Assembly (NCBI RefSeq): GCF_002165135.1
Contig: NZ_NFZQ01000009.1
Span: 62,001-126,000, forward strand
Direction of reading: 5' to 3'
Origin: Pseudomonas sp. SID14000
Lineage (GTDB): Bacteria > Pseudomonadota > Gammaproteobacteria > Pseudomonadales > Pseudomonadaceae
Length of the DNA: 64,000 bases
The first letter of the stretch is position 1; every line of letters starts with the position of its first letter. Made by a program: the position numbers and the translations under genes. The notes beneath the pieces are model-generated. The model made no database searches. It was given only the letters and a program-made list of their open reading frames with translations, and had not been told where the DNA came from. This document shows, in pieces, positions 10,210 through 20,452 of this stretch.

Positions 10210-11007
10210 ATGAGTCGTGCAACTTCCAACAACCTTGGCCAGCGCCTGGCGCCATGGGCGCTGCCGGTACTGCTGCTGGCTGCCTGGCAACTGGCGGTCA
10301 GCGCCGGCTGGCTGTCGACGCGCATCCTGCCCGCACCCAGCGCCGTGGTCAGCGCCGGCGTCGAGCTGCTGCGCAGTGGCGAGATCTGGACCCACCTGGC
10401 CATCAGTGGCTGGCGTGCCGGGCTGGGCTTCGTGATTGGTGGCAGCATCGGCCTGGTGCTGGGTTTCATCACCGGCCTGTCGAACTGGGGCGAGCGCCTG
10501 CTCGACAGCTCGGTACAGATGATTCGCAACGTGCCACACCTGGCGCTGATCCCGCTGGTGATCCTGTGGTTCGGTATCGACGAATCGGCAAAGATCTTCC
10601 TGGTCGCGTTGGGTACGTTGTTCCCGATCTACCTGAACACCTACCACGGCATCCGCAATGTCGACCCGGCGCTGGTGGAAATGGCGCGTAGCTATGGCCT
10701 GTCCGGCTTCAGCCTGTTCCGCCAGGTGATCCTGCCGGGCGCGTTGCCTTCGATCCTGGTAGGCGTGCGCTTTGCCCTGGGCTTCATGTGGCTGACCCTG
10801 ATCGTTGCCGAAACCATTTCGGCCAATGCCGGCATCGGTTACCTGGCGATGAATGCCCGTGAGTTCCTGCAGACCGACGTGGTGGTGCTGGCCATTGTCC
10901 TGTATGCCGTGCTCGGCAAGCTCGCCGACCTCGCCGCCCGCGGCCTGGAACGTGTGTGGCTGCGCTGGCACCCGGCCTATCAAGTGGCGAAGAAGGAGGG
11001 GGCATGA
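10210..11007 (+). CDS. ssuC: Aliphatic sulfonate ABC transporter permease SsuC
   Basis: Inner-membrane permease of the sulfonate importer. 265 residues with about six helices and the cytoplasmic-loop signature [26 protein letters not shown] that contacts the ATPase SsuB. Ten bases separate it from ssuD, and its TGA overlaps the ssuB ATG (ATGA). Confidence 0.95.
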   Translation: MSRATSNNLGQRLAPWALPVLLLAAWQLAVSAGWLSTRILPAPSAVVSAGVELLRSGEIWTHLAISGWRAGLGFVIGGSIGLVLGFITGLSNWGERLLDSSVQMIRNVPHLALIPLVILWFGIDESAKIFLVALGTLFPIYLNTYHGIRNVDPALVEMARSYGLSGFSLFRQVILPGALPSILVGVRFALGFMWLTLIVAETISANAGIGYLAMNAREFLQTDVVVLAIVLYAVLGKLADLAARGLERVWLRWHPAYQVAKKEGA

Positions 11008-11816
11008 CTGTACTCAAGGAACAGCCGCCGCGCCTGCTGCGTGGCATCCCGCTGGCTTCCAGCGGCCTGCGCAAGACCTTTGGCCAGCGCGAAGTGCTGA
11101 AGGGCATCGAGCTGCACATTCCGGCCGGCCAGTTCGTCGCCATCGTCGGCCGCAGCGGCTGCGGCAAGAGCACCTTGCTGCGCCTGCTGGCTGGCCTCGA
11201 CCAGCCCACTGCAGGCCAGTTGCTGGCCGGTGCCGCACCGCTGGAACAAGCCCGCGAAGAGACCCGCCTGATGTTCCAGGACGCGCGCCTGCTGCCCTGG
11301 AAGAAGGTGATCGACAACGTTGGCCTGGGCCTGTCTGGCGACTGGCGCCCGCGTGCGCTGGAAGCTTTGGAGTCAGTTGGCCTGGCCGACCGTGCCAATG
11401 AATGGCCGGCTGCGCTCTCGGGTGGCCAGAAGCAGCGCGTCGCCCTGGCCCGGGCGCTGATCCACCAGCCGCGCCTGCTGCTGCTGGACGAGCCGCTCGG
11501 TGCGCTGGACGCCTTGACCCGTATCGAGATGCAGCAACTGATCGAACGCCTGTGGCGTCAGCACGGCTTCACCGTGTTGCTGGTTACCCACGATGTCAGC
11601 GAGGCAGTCGCCGTGGCTGACCGGGTGATCCTGATCGAGGACGGCGAGGTTGGGCTCGACCTTACTGTCGACCTGGCACGGCCTCGGGCGCGTGGTTCGC
11701 ACCGCCTGGCCGCGCTGGAAAGCGAAGTGCTCAACCGTGTTCTGTCGGCCCCGGGCGCTGCGCCCGAGCCGGATCCTGTAGCCCCTTTGCCCACGCAGTT
11801 GCGTTGGGCGCACTGA
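11004..11816 (+). CDS. ssuB: Aliphatic sulfonate ABC transporter ATP-binding protein SsuB
   Basis: ATPase that energises SsuC. 270 residues. Walker [11 protein letters not shown]-loop [12 protein letters not shown], signature LSGGQKQRV, Walker [13 protein letters not shown] and switch [11 protein letters not shown] are all present. I chose the ATG at 11004, which overlaps the ssuC stop and has AAGGAGG just upstream, over an earlier in-frame ATG inside ssuC. Confidence 0.95.
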   Translation: MTVLKEQPPRLLRGIPLASSGLRKTFGQREVLKGIELHIPAGQFVAIVGRSGCGKSTLLRLLAGLDQPTAGQLLAGAAPLEQAREETRLMFQDARLLPWKKVIDNVGLGLSGDWRPRALEALESVGLADRANEWPAALSGGQKQRVALARALIHQPRLLLLDEPLGALDALTRIEMQQLIERLWRQHGFTVLLVTHDVSEAVAVADRVILIEDGEVGLDLTVDLARPRARGSHRLAALESEVLNRVLSAPGAAPEPDPVAPLPTQLRWAH

Positions 11817-11860
11817 ATGACTCACTCACCAGACTGAAGCCATAGAGAAGGAATCAAATC

Positions 11861-12076
11861 ATGACCATCAAAGCCATCAACGTTCGCAACCAGTTCAAAG
11901 GCACCGTGAAGGAAATCCTCGAAGGCCCGGTACTGTCGGAAATCGACGTGCAGACTGTCTCGGGCATCGTCACTTCGGTCATCACCACCCGCTCCGTGCG
12001 TGAGCTGGAATTGCAGGTGGGGAGTGAAGTGATTGCTTTCGTGAAATCGACTGAAGTGTCCATTGCCAAGCTGTAA
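11861..12076 (+). CDS. ssuF: SsuF, Mop/TOBE-domain molybdopterin-binding-like protein
   Basis: 71-residue single TOBE (Mop) domain: NVRNQFKGTVKEILEGPVLSEI followed by VTSVITTRSVRELELQVGSEVIAFVKSTEV. Small proteins of this kind usually bind molybdate or related oxyanions as hexamers. SsuF closes the ssu operon of P. putida and is reported to be needed for use of some sulfonates and sulfate esters; its exact job is not clear. It lies 44 bases after ssuB with AGAAGGA upstream, and a hairpin follows. Confidence 0.9.
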   Translation: MTIKAINVRNQFKGTVKEILEGPVLSEIDVQTVSGIVTSVITTRSVRELELQVGSEVIAFVKSTEVSIAKL

Positions 12077-12083
12077 GCATTCA

Positions 12084-12115
12084 CCACCCGGGCTGCTTGG
12101 CAGCCCAGGTGGTGA
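12084..12115. terminator. Hairpin between ssuF and the large convergent gene
   Basis: A long stem (CCACC / GGTGG outer and GGGCTGC / GCAGCCC inner parts with small mismatches) at 12084-12115. It lies at the shared 3' end of the two converging genes, but no clear T run follows on either strand, so termination is only probable. Confidence 0.5.
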
Positions 12116-12122
12116 TGCAGCA

Positions 12123-15100
12123 TCAACTGGTCGGACGCAGGTTGCCGAATAGCTTGTTGGCTTGCGTCTCGCTCATGCTGCCTCGCCACGCGCCGTCGCC
12201 CAGGTCGCGTTCACTTGCCAGTTTCAAGTGGCCGGCTTCCAGGCGTGTGAAGCCTTGCGTCGGTTTCTGCCGAAAATGGAAGTGGGCATACCACAGTGCT
12301 TGCTGGGTTCCTGCTTCATTGATGCGATATTCCTCCAGGTATTCGACAGGGTTGCCCTTGCGGTCCACCTTCGGTTTCAAGGTACGCGACCAGACAATCT
12401 CCACTGCTTTCTCTTCAAGTAGGTATTCCAGGTAGCCGACGGTAGGCTTGCTGGTCGCTTTGCTCTGGGCGATGCGCAGTTGGCGGCCAAATGTCTGCAT
12501 TTGCTCTGCGGCGGTTTCCAGCCTCTGCGTCAGTGCGCTTTGCTCAGCGGTCATCGCGCTGCCTGCTTTCTGGCGAATCCTGTCGGCTATGAAGCGCAGT
12601 TGCTGTGCGTGCGCTTGGGCGATGTCTTCCAGATCAACGGGCACTGCTTGCGGTGTCTGGTACTGGCGCAGCCTGGCCTGCTGCCTTGGGATATCGTCCA
12701 GGCGGGCAGACGCGGTTTCCATCAGGTTCGACATTGTCTGTGTGGGTGCCGCGCGTTCTGGCGCGGCCAATTGCCATTGGCCTTCCTCGTTCCTGATATA
12801 GACGGTATGGGAGGTATCGGAGTTGGGCTGGTTGATACGCATGCGTGTCCGCCCTTGCTCGACGAACTCATTGCCGATCAGTGGCCCCTCCACCGTCTCG
12901 AACAAACGCGGTCGGCTTGCGCCACGGCCGGGTTGGGGAGCAGGGCGTTGCCGGGCTGCATTGGCCTTGCCCAGGATTTTCTCGATCTCATCGACAAGCT
13001 GGCGCAGGAGCTGGCGGAACGCTTGGGTTTCATTGGGCGACAGCAAGTCCTGGAAGTTGTCCTCCCACGCGGTGACATGGCTCAGGAAGCGAGCGTAGTG
13101 GCTTTGCGCACTGGTCAGAAAACTGCGCTCCTGGGCCCGGGTAAGGCTGGCATTGGGCATCTGCAGGTGGCTGTAGAGGGTGCTACGCAATGCAACACCT
13201 TGTTCATGGAAGTGCACCATGAATGCACCCATCTGTGGATGTTCGACGGCGCTTGCATTGAACAGCGTCGTCGAGAGGACGGATGCCCGAACGAGTTGTG
13301 CATTGGCCACGTCAAGCGTCAAACCCGTGCCTTCTACTTTCCTCAGGTAATCGGTCAGTGCCTTGCCCTGCAAGACATTGCGCCTGGCGTGATGACGAAT
13401 GGCCAAGCGTTCTACCTCGAGCAAGGTAGCGATCATTTCCCTGTTTGCCATCAGCGAGTCTTGTGTCAGGCGCCTTACCAATGCGGTGGGGGCCGTGGTC
13501 CCGGGCAGGGCCTGGATTGCATTGACTGCGAGCCTTACCTGATCTGTGGCCATGGCAAAACGGTCGGCCACCAGGTGCATATCGAGAACGCTCATTTCGC
13601 TGATGTTCTCCTCACACAGTGAAGTGAACCTGGTGTAATCCGCCCTGCTCAGCGTTGCTCGGTGCTCCCTGAGACGCGCAATGCTGCGCGCGTTGAACTC
13701 GATATTCTGGTTGAGTTCATCGCTCAGTTGGTTGCGTGCGTTGACGATTGTTGCCTTTTGCGAATTGGTCAGTTCTACCCCTTCGGCGGCCTGTCGTTTG
13801 GCTGTTTGGTAGGCCGCCTGTTTGGTACGCATGCGTGTGACGATGCGTTTCAGTTCGTCGTTTATGTCATGTGCGAGCTCCATGCCGGTCAGCCGTGGGG
13901 GCTGTCGACGAAGCACCATGCGCCAGTAGGCAACGCCATGGTTGTAGAGGGTCGTGAGTGCACCACCGCCACCCGCAAGGCCGTTGTCGACCAGAAGACC
14001 GCTCAGCCTGCCAGGGGTTTCCCATATCCCCTGATCACTCAGCCGCACTGCTTGACGGTAGGAACGGGTGCCCTGGGGTTCGAGCCTCCAGGTAGCGTGT
14101 GTCGGATCCCACTCGACGGCGTGCCATACGTTATTTCGCGCAATGTACTGTTGCCGGGTTTCCACATGTTGGAATACCCCCATGCCTTGCGGGTGCGTTG
14201 AGCGCACCATTGGGCCTGCGGGCAACTCCACCTCATAACCGGCGAATGGGTTGGGCGGCATCTTGCGAATCCCGGCCACAGGTCGAAGGGGGTCATGACG
14301 TTGGCGTTGCAGGGTCAGCTGGCGTGCTGCCGTCGCAGGCCCAGCGGGGGTGGCGGCCAGCGGCGCTAGCGTGAGGACGGCATCGGTCAATGACTGTAGC
14401 AGGCTGGTCAGGTGTTGAAGGCCCTCTTCCACATTGCCTGCCGCAAAGGCTCTGACGGCGGCGTTCGCCACCTGCCAGCCATCGTATAGCGCGATGGCCG
14501 TGCCCACGCCAGGCAAGAAGCAAAGTGCCAGTTTCAGCCCCATGAAGAAATGATGATCGAAGGTGTCGGCTGCCGTTAGCGCCAGGTCGGCCTGGCTGCG
14601 TGAGGTGGTGCGGTGTTTGCGGATTCGCTCGCCCATGTCCAGGTGAGACTCATGCGCCGACAAGGATTCGGAGCGCGCCGAACCGATACCGATGAAGCCG
14701 CTGAAGTTCTTTTGCAGTGCAGTCTTGATGTAGCTCTCATGGTGGTCCGGGTCGCCAGACTGGGCCTGGGCAGCCAGAAAGCGGGCCATCTTGTCGTCCA
14801 GCGCCATGTTTTGCAGGGCCTGGCAGGCATCGGCGGGGCTTGTGTACTGGCTGATGACGTTGCCATTGGGCGCATCCGGTATATACAGCAGTACAGGGCC
14901 TGTCGAACCCTTTATGACATAGATGGCTGAAAGCCCAACACTGTCGCTTGAGCCGTCTGCTGCCTCGCCAGGCCTGAGCAGTATCGAATGATAGGCGATC
15001 GTTCTGGCTGCCGCGGTATCGGCCTGTTCCTGGCAAAATTGCTCCAGCAGTTGTTGGCCATTGGCGTCAAGGCTGGTCGGCCTGGACAGCACCAGCAGTC

Positions 15101-17615
15101 GCAGACGATCCTGGTAAGGGGTACGGAGGGTTTCCTGGCGCCACTGCACCTGCCAGGGCGACTCCTGCGTAAACCCCTGGTACGCATTGATGATGCGTTT
15201 TTCATAGCTGCCCGCGATGTCCAGTTGCTCGATCAGTTTGACAATGTAGGCCGGGGTAACGGTTTTTTGCAGCAAGGGGCTGGCTGCCGGCTCGAATTTG
15301 ATCGTGGCATTGCCCAACCGCAGGCGCAGTTCGCCATCCAGTGCCCAAAGCATGAATGCCTCCAGGGCAACGTCACTACGCGTTTCGCTGAATACTGCTA
15401 CCTCTCTTGCTCCGGCCCCGCCCGTTGCCGATTGGCCGGTCACAATTTTTTTCATGGTGACGCTGTCGGCGATGTCGAGGGTAATTTGCGGTATTTTCTG
15501 CAGGTTGAATTCGCTGTGCAGGTGTTGATGCAACTTGAACCGCGCGAATTCCTGGCGCGGTGGCAGGCTCAGTTTGAGCAACTCGCCCGAGGCCTGTAGG
15601 GAACGTTCCAGGGTGCCTATCTGGATGGCAAGTTCGGTCAGCTGTTCTGTGCCAAGGTGTCGCATTGGTGTCAGTTGCGTCTGGATATGGCTGCTGCGGT
15701 TCTGTTCCGCGAAACGTGCCAGAGCACGCGCCCTGGCGCGGTTTTCACTTATGCACAGGCGCTGCCTGGTTTGTTCCCGAGTAGCACTGGCAGGGAGCGC
15801 GCTGATGATGGACTGTACGCAGTGCTGCATGAAATGCGTGAGAATTGGCGGGTGCTTGAGCGTTACCACTGGCGAGTTGGCCAGCACCTCGAAAAGCTGT
15901 GAGGTGTCGGTTGGCAGGGCACATTCCAGCAGTGCGTCGGGCCATGCGCCATGGAGGGTCGCCAGCAGGCGTCTGGTGAGCTCGGCCTCGTTCCTGAAGG
16001 CCATGAGACCGCCACGTTGGCCCGGCCTGTACAGCAGTACCGTGTCATCCTGGGTTACGTCGTCTTCCTTGAGGGTGGCACGGAATGTCATGTAGCCGCA
16101 CAGCTGCCACGTGTGGTCGGCGGCGACCAGTTCCAGGGTGCAGGCCTGTACATGGCGTTGCAGGCCAGGTACAGGCCTGTCGATGAGCTGTTCGACCCAG
16201 TCCAGATGGGTGGCTGACAGGTCGCCTAGCGTATTCTGCAAGCGTGCTTCCTTAAGCAATGCCTGGCACAACCCCTGACTGATCTGTTCTGCCCGGGTTC
16301 GTTCACCGCTGTTTGCCTGCAGGTCGGTGTTCCTCACCTGGTCGGGAAGCTTCAGCAGAAAGGTGTCCATTTTATCCTGCAGCAGTTCCAGCGCTGCCTG
16401 GCGGTCTCGCAACAGCGTCACCTTGGCCGAAGAGGGTTCTACTTCCCCATCCAGATACTGTTCCAGCAGTGCAGCCTGGTGCTCGATACGCTGATTGCGC
16501 CAGCCTATCGGCGTGTGCTGCTCCAGGCAGGCAAAGTGAACCTCTTCGTCCGCCAGTGCGGTGTCGGCTGCTACCACTTCGTCGATGCTGGCTTCGACTG
16601 TGGGAGGCAAGGATTCCCGGATGATCGCGTTTCGTGTGGACTCCCAGTTCTCCAAGTCAGTCCAGTCTAGTGGGCCGGTTTCGCTTTGCTTGCTGGCCTG
16701 CAGCAGATGGTGGTCGGAAATCTCCTGGAATTGCAGCAGATTTTCCGCGATTAACGCTTTGAAGCCATCCTCATGAATCCTCGTGACGATGACGTTGTCG
16801 CGCGTGCCTGTGGTAATCGGCGACCGTGGGTCCGACCAGAACCAGAAGCGATTCAGGAAGATCCATTCGCGCATGCTTTCAAGGCTAGTGAACGCCAGGA
16901 CAGTGTTCTGGGCGCTCGGCATGTAGACCAACCAGCTTGTATCGTTGGTTTGGGGGCCGATCAATAGTGCTGACGTGCTGGTAAGCCGGTTTCCGGTTGG
17001 AAGGCGCCATTCCACCTGGGCATGACGCAGTTCGGTCTGTTTACCTTGCAGCCAGTTTTTGCTGCCCAGCTTGCCGATACCAAATGCAATATCCAGGCTG
17101 CTGGAGAAGTGTTGGTATAACAGGTCGCTTGCGTGATTTTGCCGCGAGACCGCAGTCCCCGGCATTCGCCCCTTCCAGTAGTCGCTATAAGCGCGCAGTT
17201 TTGCAGCGTTCACAATCGGCGTGAGGTCGGTTGTCCAATCTGCGACTGTCCATTCGGCGTGTGCCGGCGATTGGTCGAAACCCCATGTGGACCAATCGGA
17301 AAAGGAGTTGGCGAACACCGGGCTAGCCAGCAGGCGAGCGGCGAAGGTCAGCATGGTTACTTGACTATCGCCATCGAGCAGGCCGCAAGTGTCGGGGTTT
17401 ACCTGTAGGTGGGTTTGCAACGTGCTGCGCACAGTCTGGCGCAAGGTGGGGGCTTGGCTTAACAGGCTTCGCAGTTGCTCGGTGCTATGCTTTTGCGTTT
17501 GCCGAGCGGCCACGAGTAGATTGCTTTTGCCGGCCAATTGGTGGCCGATGATGGCCGAATCGGCGAGAGGCAGTGCCTTGACGATGTCGGAATGGCTGCT
17601 TTCTGATGAGGGCAT
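12123..17615 (-). CDS. Very large toxin-like protein (DUF6543 / dermonecrotic-toxin-like family of Pseudomonas)
   Basis: 1830 residues; function unproven. The N-terminal half resembles the large Pseudomonas proteins annotated as dermonecrotic toxin domain or DUF6543 (for example FWKF-like WSTWGFDQ and DLLYQHF segments). A hydrophobic stretch at about 1022-1048 (GLKLALCFLPGVGTAIALYD) and another about 30 residues later could insert in membranes. At about 1100-1240 comes a Trp-rich module (NNVWHAVEWDPTHATWRLEP). Residues about 1240-1550 look helical and charged. The end has WYAHFHF. No signal peptide, RHS repeat or adjacent immunity gene is seen. ATG at 17615 has AAAGAGA nine bases upstream; a TTG two codons earlier is less likely. 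Sampled lines are about 57-60% G+C, below the flanking genes. Family call is from memory. Confidence 0.65.
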   Translation of the reverse strand: MPSSESSHSDIVKALPLADSAIIGHQLAGKSNLLVAARQTQKHSTEQLRSLLSQAPTLRQTVRSTLQTHLQVNPDTCGLLDGDSQVTMLTFAARLLASPVFANSFSDWSTWGFDQSPAHAEWTVADWTTDLTPIVNAAKLRAYSDYWKGRMPGTAVSRQNHASDLLYQHFSSSLDIAFGIGKLGSKNWLQGKQTELRHAQVEWRLPTGNRLTSTSALLIGPQTNDTSWLVYMPSAQNTVLAFTSLESMREWIFLNRFWFWSDPRSPITTGTRDNVIVTRIHEDGFKALIAENLLQFQEISDHHLLQASKQSETGPLDWTDLENWESTRNAIIRESLPPTVEASIDEVVAADTALADEEVHFACLEQHTPIGWRNQRIEHQAALLEQYLDGEVEPSSAKVTLLRDRQAALELLQDKMDTFLLKLPDQVRNTDLQANSGERTRAEQISQGLCQALLKEARLQNTLGDLSATHLDWVEQLIDRPVPGLQRHVQACTLELVAADHTWQLCGYMTFRATLKEDDVTQDDTVLLYRPGQRGGLMAFRNEAELTRRLLATLHGAWPDALLECALPTDTSQLFEVLANSPVVTLKHPPILTHFMQHCVQSIISALPASATREQTRQRLCISENRARARALARFAEQNRSSHIQTQLTPMRHLGTEQLTELAIQIGTLERSLQASGELLKLSLPPRQEFARFKLHQHLHSEFNLQKIPQITLDIADSVTMKKIVTGQSATGGAGAREVAVFSETRSDVALEAFMLWALDGELRLRLGNATIKFEPAASPLLQKTVTPAYIVKLIEQLDIAGSYEKRIINAYQGFTQESPWQVQWRQETLRTPYQDRLRLLVLSRPTSLDANGQQLLEQFCQEQADTAAARTIAYHSILLRPGEAADGSSDSVGLSAIYVIKGSTGPVLLYIPDAPNGNVISQYTSPADACQALQNMALDDKMARFLAAQAQSGDPDHHESYIKTALQKNFSGFIGIGSARSESLSAHESHLDMGERIRKHRTTSRSQADLALTAADTFDHHFFMGLKLALCFLPGVGTAIALYDGWQVANAAVRAFAAGNVEEGLQHLTSLLQSLTDAVLTLAPLAATPAGPATAARQLTLQRQRHDPLRPVAGIRKMPPNPFAGYEVELPAGPMVRSTHPQGMGVFQHVETRQQYIARNNVWHAVEWDPTHATWRLEPQGTRSYRQAVRLSDQGIWETPGRLSGLLVDNGLAGGGGALTTLYNHGVAYWRMVLRRQPPRLTGMELAHDINDELKRIVTRMRTKQAAYQTAKRQAAEGVELTNSQKATIVNARNQLSDELNQNIEFNARSIARLREHRATLSRADYTRFTSLCEENISEMSVLDMHLVADRFAMATDQVRLAVNAIQALPGTTAPTALVRRLTQDSLMANREMIATLLEVERLAIRHHARRNVLQGKALTDYLRKVEGTGLTLDVANAQLVRASVLSTTLFNASAVEHPQMGAFMVHFHEQGVALRSTLYSHLQMPNASLTRAQERSFLTSAQSHYARFLSHVTAWEDNFQDLLSPNETQAFRQLLRQLVDEIEKILGKANAARQRPAPQPGRGASRPRLFETVEGPLIGNEFVEQGRTRMRINQPNSDTSHTVYIRNEEGQWQLAAPERAAPTQTMSNLMETASARLDDIPRQQARLRQYQTPQAVPVDLEDIAQAHAQQLRFIADRIRQKAGSAMTAEQSALTQRLETAAEQMQTFGRQLRIAQSKATSKPTVGYLEYLLEEKAVEIVWSRTLKPKVDRKGNPVEYLEEYRINEAGTQQALWYAHFHFRQKPTQGFTRLEAGHLKLASERDLGDGAWRGSMSETQANKLFGNLRPTS

Positions 17616-17702
17616 GAACAATGATCTCTTTGAGGATGCGCGTGCGCTGAAGCCTCATTGGAAAGATCGTAGGGTTCTGCCGGGCGGTAGATATTTATCG
17701 GC

Positions 17703-18338
17703 TCAGCTGGAACTGCGCTTAGGCAGGAAAGGCGGCAGGTAGAGCGACATATATGCCTCGAACACGCGCATTCCTTCTTCTGCCATGCGGGGCGTAATCT
17801 GTTCGAACAGCTGCATCGAGCGGGCATAGACACGGTCGCTCAGTTCCATGGCCAGGGCAAAGACATCCACATCGCTCGGCATTGTCGGTAGCTGGAAATG
17901 CCGATCGAACAGGCTATGCATCAGCCCGCCCAGTTCCATATCGTGCTGGCGGTCGGCCTGCACCACCTCGCTCAACCCATGCTGGGCGAGGATCAACTGA
18001 CGCGCCGCGGCATCCTCGTTGTAGATATCGAGCATGCGCTGTTCAATCAGCCGCGACAGTTGATGCCAGGTGGTGAATGCACGGCTGTCGATCGGCGCAC
18101 TCAGGGCCTCGCGAAACGCCCGGTGCACATCGGCCGTCAACGCCTCCAGCAACGCCGGCACGCTGGCGAAGAAGTGGTATACCGAGGACGGTGGAATCTG
18201 TGCGCGCTCGGCCACGCTGTAGATCGACAGTGCGGCCACCCCTTGGTCGGTCAGCAGCTCGCGGGCAGCTGCCAGGATCGCCTCGATCCTGGCCTGGCTG
18301 CTGGCGCGCGGCTTGCGCGGGGTGGCAGTGCGGTTCAT
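17703..18338 (-). CDS. TetR/AcrR-family transcriptional regulator
   Basis: 211 residues. The N-terminal helix-turn-helix (ARIEAILAAARELLTDQGVAALSIYSVAERAQIPPSSVYHFFASV) is typical of TetR proteins; the C-terminal 140 residues form the ligand and dimer domain and have no recognised ligand. The ATG overlaps the gshA stop codon by one base (TGATG), so it is probably translated with gshA. Target genes are unknown; gshA, the downstream large gene or distant genes are all possible. Confidence 0.85.
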   Translation of the reverse strand: MNRTATPRKPRASSQARIEAILAAARELLTDQGVAALSIYSVAERAQIPPSSVYHFFASVPALLEALTADVHRAFREALSAPIDSRAFTTWHQLSRLIEQRMLDIYNEDAAARQLILAQHGLSEVVQADRQHDMELGGLMHSLFDRHFQLPTMPSDVDVFALAMELSDRVYARSMQLFEQITPRMAEEGMRVFEAYMSLYLPPFLPKRSSS

Positions 18339-19930
18339 CAGTTGCTGATCGCCAGGATGCTGGCCTGGTAGGCGCCGACGAACAGGTCGAAGTCACCGAC
18401 TTCCTGCTGTTCCAGGCGCGACTGTTCGGCCAGCGACTCGCGAGCCAGGGTTTCGAAGGCTTGCTGACGTTCGGCGGGCAGTGGTTGCTCGCGGAAGGTT
18501 TCGGCGTGTATGCGGCTCTGGCGCAGGGCGAACTTGACGAAGCTTTCATCATGCTCGGTCATGCGCGCCAGCACCTGGGCCGATGGGGTCAGCGAGGCGT
18601 CGTCGACTTTGGCCTGCTGAGCATCCAGGGCCTTGTCGTGTTCTGCGCCGCCTTGCGCCTGGTCGAGCAGCTTGGCCAGTGGCCGGATACGCTCGATCAG
18701 CTCGCTGGCCCAGTCCTTCAGGCCGATCGGCTGGCCATTGCGGCGCAGTTCCAGGCCCGGGCGACGGCCCTCCTTGACCACGGTCAGGAAGTTGCTGGTG
18801 CACTGGCCGCATTCGCCGTTGTCCAGTTGCGGGCTGTCTTCCAGCGCGCAGAACAGCAGGAATGCGTCGAGGAAGCGCGCCTCGGTCAGGTCGATGCCCA
18901 CCGGCAGGAACGGGTTGATGTCCAGGCAGCGCACTTCCACATACTGCACGCCACGCGAGGTCAGGGCCTGGATCGGCCGCTCGCCGGTGTAGGTGACGCG
19001 CTTGGGGCGAATGTTCGAGTAGTACTCGTTCTCGATCTGCAGGATGTTGGTGTTCAGCTGTACCCACTCACCATCCACGTGCGTGCCGACTTCAACGTAG
19101 GGCGGGTAGGGCGTGCCCACCGCCTTGCGCAGGCTGTCGGTGTAGCTGGCCAGGTTGTTGTAGCACGGCGTGAGGCCAGCCTGGGCATTGCTCTGGTAGC
19201 CCAGGTCGCTCATGCGCAGGCTGGTGGCGTAGGGCAGGTACAGGGTTTCGGCGTCCAGCTCCTCAAGCTGGTGCGGGCGGCCACGGAGGAAGCCTTTGTC
19301 CAGGGCCGGCGAAGCGCCGAACAGGTACATCAGCAACCAGCTGTAGCGGCGGAAATTGCGGATCAGCGCGATATAGGCTGACGACTGGTAGTCGCGGTCG
19401 CTCTCGCTGCCGCCTTCGGCGGCGCGCAGCAGCGGCCACAGCGCTTCGGGCAGCGAGAAATTGTAATGGATACCGGCGATGCACTGCATGGTGCGGCCGT
19501 AGCGCAGGGCCAGGCCCTTGCGGTAGACGTGCTTGAGCTTGCCGATGTTCGAGCTGCCGTACTCGGCGATCGGGATGTCCTCCTCGGCTGGCAGCGTGCA
19601 GGGCATCGATGGGCTCCACAGGTATTCGTTGCCCAGCTTGCTGTAGACGAAACGGTGGGTCTCTTCGAGGCTCTCCAGCACCTTGGCCGGGTCGGGCAGG
19701 GCTGGGGTGATGAACTCCAGCAGCGACTCGGAATAATCGGTGGTGATCTGCTCGTTGGTCAGCGCCGATCCCAGGGCTTGCGGATGCGGGGTCTGGGCCA
19801 GGCGACCTTCGTCGGTCACGCGCAGGCATTCGCGCTCAATACCGTGCAGGCACTGCTTGAGCAGAGGGAGATTGGCGCCGAGCAGGCTCAGGCGGCGGTT
19901 GAGGAGGTCGCTCAAGTTGTATTCCTTCAC
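18338..19930 (-). CDS. gshA: Glutamate-cysteine ligase GshA
   Basis: First and rate-limiting step of glutathione synthesis, ATP-dependent ligation of glutamate and cysteine in the cytoplasm. 530 residues, the normal size of the proteobacterial class (GCS type I). Conserved segments seen are GIERECLRV near residue 28, [29 protein letters not shown] and [11 protein letters not shown]. The start codon is GTG at 19930, giving [17 protein letters not shown]. Only a weak GGGG-type RBS is visible. Confidence 0.95.
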   Translation of the reverse strand: MKEYNLSDLLNRRLSLLGANLPLLKQCLHGIERECLRVTDEGRLAQTPHPQALGSALTNEQITTDYSESLLEFITPALPDPAKVLESLEETHRFVYSKLGNEYLWSPSMPCTLPAEEDIPIAEYGSSNIGKLKHVYRKGLALRYGRTMQCIAGIHYNFSLPEALWPLLRAAEGGSESDRDYQSSAYIALIRNFRRYSWLLMYLFGASPALDKGFLRGRPHQLEELDAETLYLPYATSLRMSDLGYQSNAQAGLTPCYNNLASYTDSLRKAVGTPYPPYVEVGTHVDGEWVQLNTNILQIENEYYSNIRPKRVTYTGERPIQALTSRGVQYVEVRCLDINPFLPVGIDLTEARFLDAFLLFCALEDSPQLDNGECGQCTSNFLTVVKEGRRPGLELRRNGQPIGLKDWASELIERIRPLAKLLDQAQGGAEHDKALDAQQAKVDDASLTPSAQVLARMTEHDESFVKFALRQSRIHAETFREQPLPAERQQAFETLARESLAEQSRLEQQEVGDFDLFVGAYQASILAISN

Positions 19931-20068
19931 GCGTCAGTCGCCCCAATATGGGGGTAGAGATAACGGTCTACAAGGGTAGGAAGAAAGGAACTGGCGTTGT
20001 CGCCTGGTTAACGCGGATCCAGCAGTGCCAGCGCACTGCTGAAAATACCGCAGATACTGCTTGGTGAG

Positions 20069-20452
20069 CTAGAGAACCGCGAAGGTTCCTTGCGCTTTCG
20101 CCACCAGCTTGTCGCCCTGGACTACGTCGGCGTCGACTACCAGGGTGCGCCGCCCTGCGTGAAGCACACGGGCGGTGCACAGCACCTCGCCGTCACTGAC
20201 GGCGCGCATGTAGTTGATCTTGCATTCGATGGTGACGCTTTGCTGGTCAAAGCCATGGCTGGCCGAGCAGGCCAGGCCCATGGCGATGTCCACCAGGCTG
20301 AAGATCGCCCCGCCATGCAGCTTCTGGCCACGGTTGCGCAAGTGTGGCTCGAGCGCCAGGGCTACCTCGGCAACACCTGTTTCCAGGCGTTGCAGGCGGC
20401 AGCCGAGGAGCTGGCTGAAGGCGCTTTCGACGTATTCGCGTGGAACCTCCAT
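20069..20452 (-). CDS. PaaI-type hotdog-fold thioesterase
   Basis: 127 residues, hotdog fold. The 4HBT/PaaI motif GQKLHGGAIFSLVDIAMGLACSA carries the catalytic-region HGG and the Asp; likely hydrolyses acyl-CoA thioesters. Substrate is not predictable. ATG at 20452 overlaps the tex stop by one base (TGATG), so it is probably coupled to tex; a GTG one codon earlier is possible. A gap of about 140 bases separates it from the gshA start. Confidence 0.85.
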   Translation of the reverse strand: MEVPREYVESAFSQLLGCRLQRLETGVAEVALALEPHLRNRGQKLHGGAIFSLVDIAMGLACSASHGFDQQSVTIECKINYMRAVSDGEVLCTARVLHAGRRTLVVDADVVQGDKLVAKAQGTFAVL

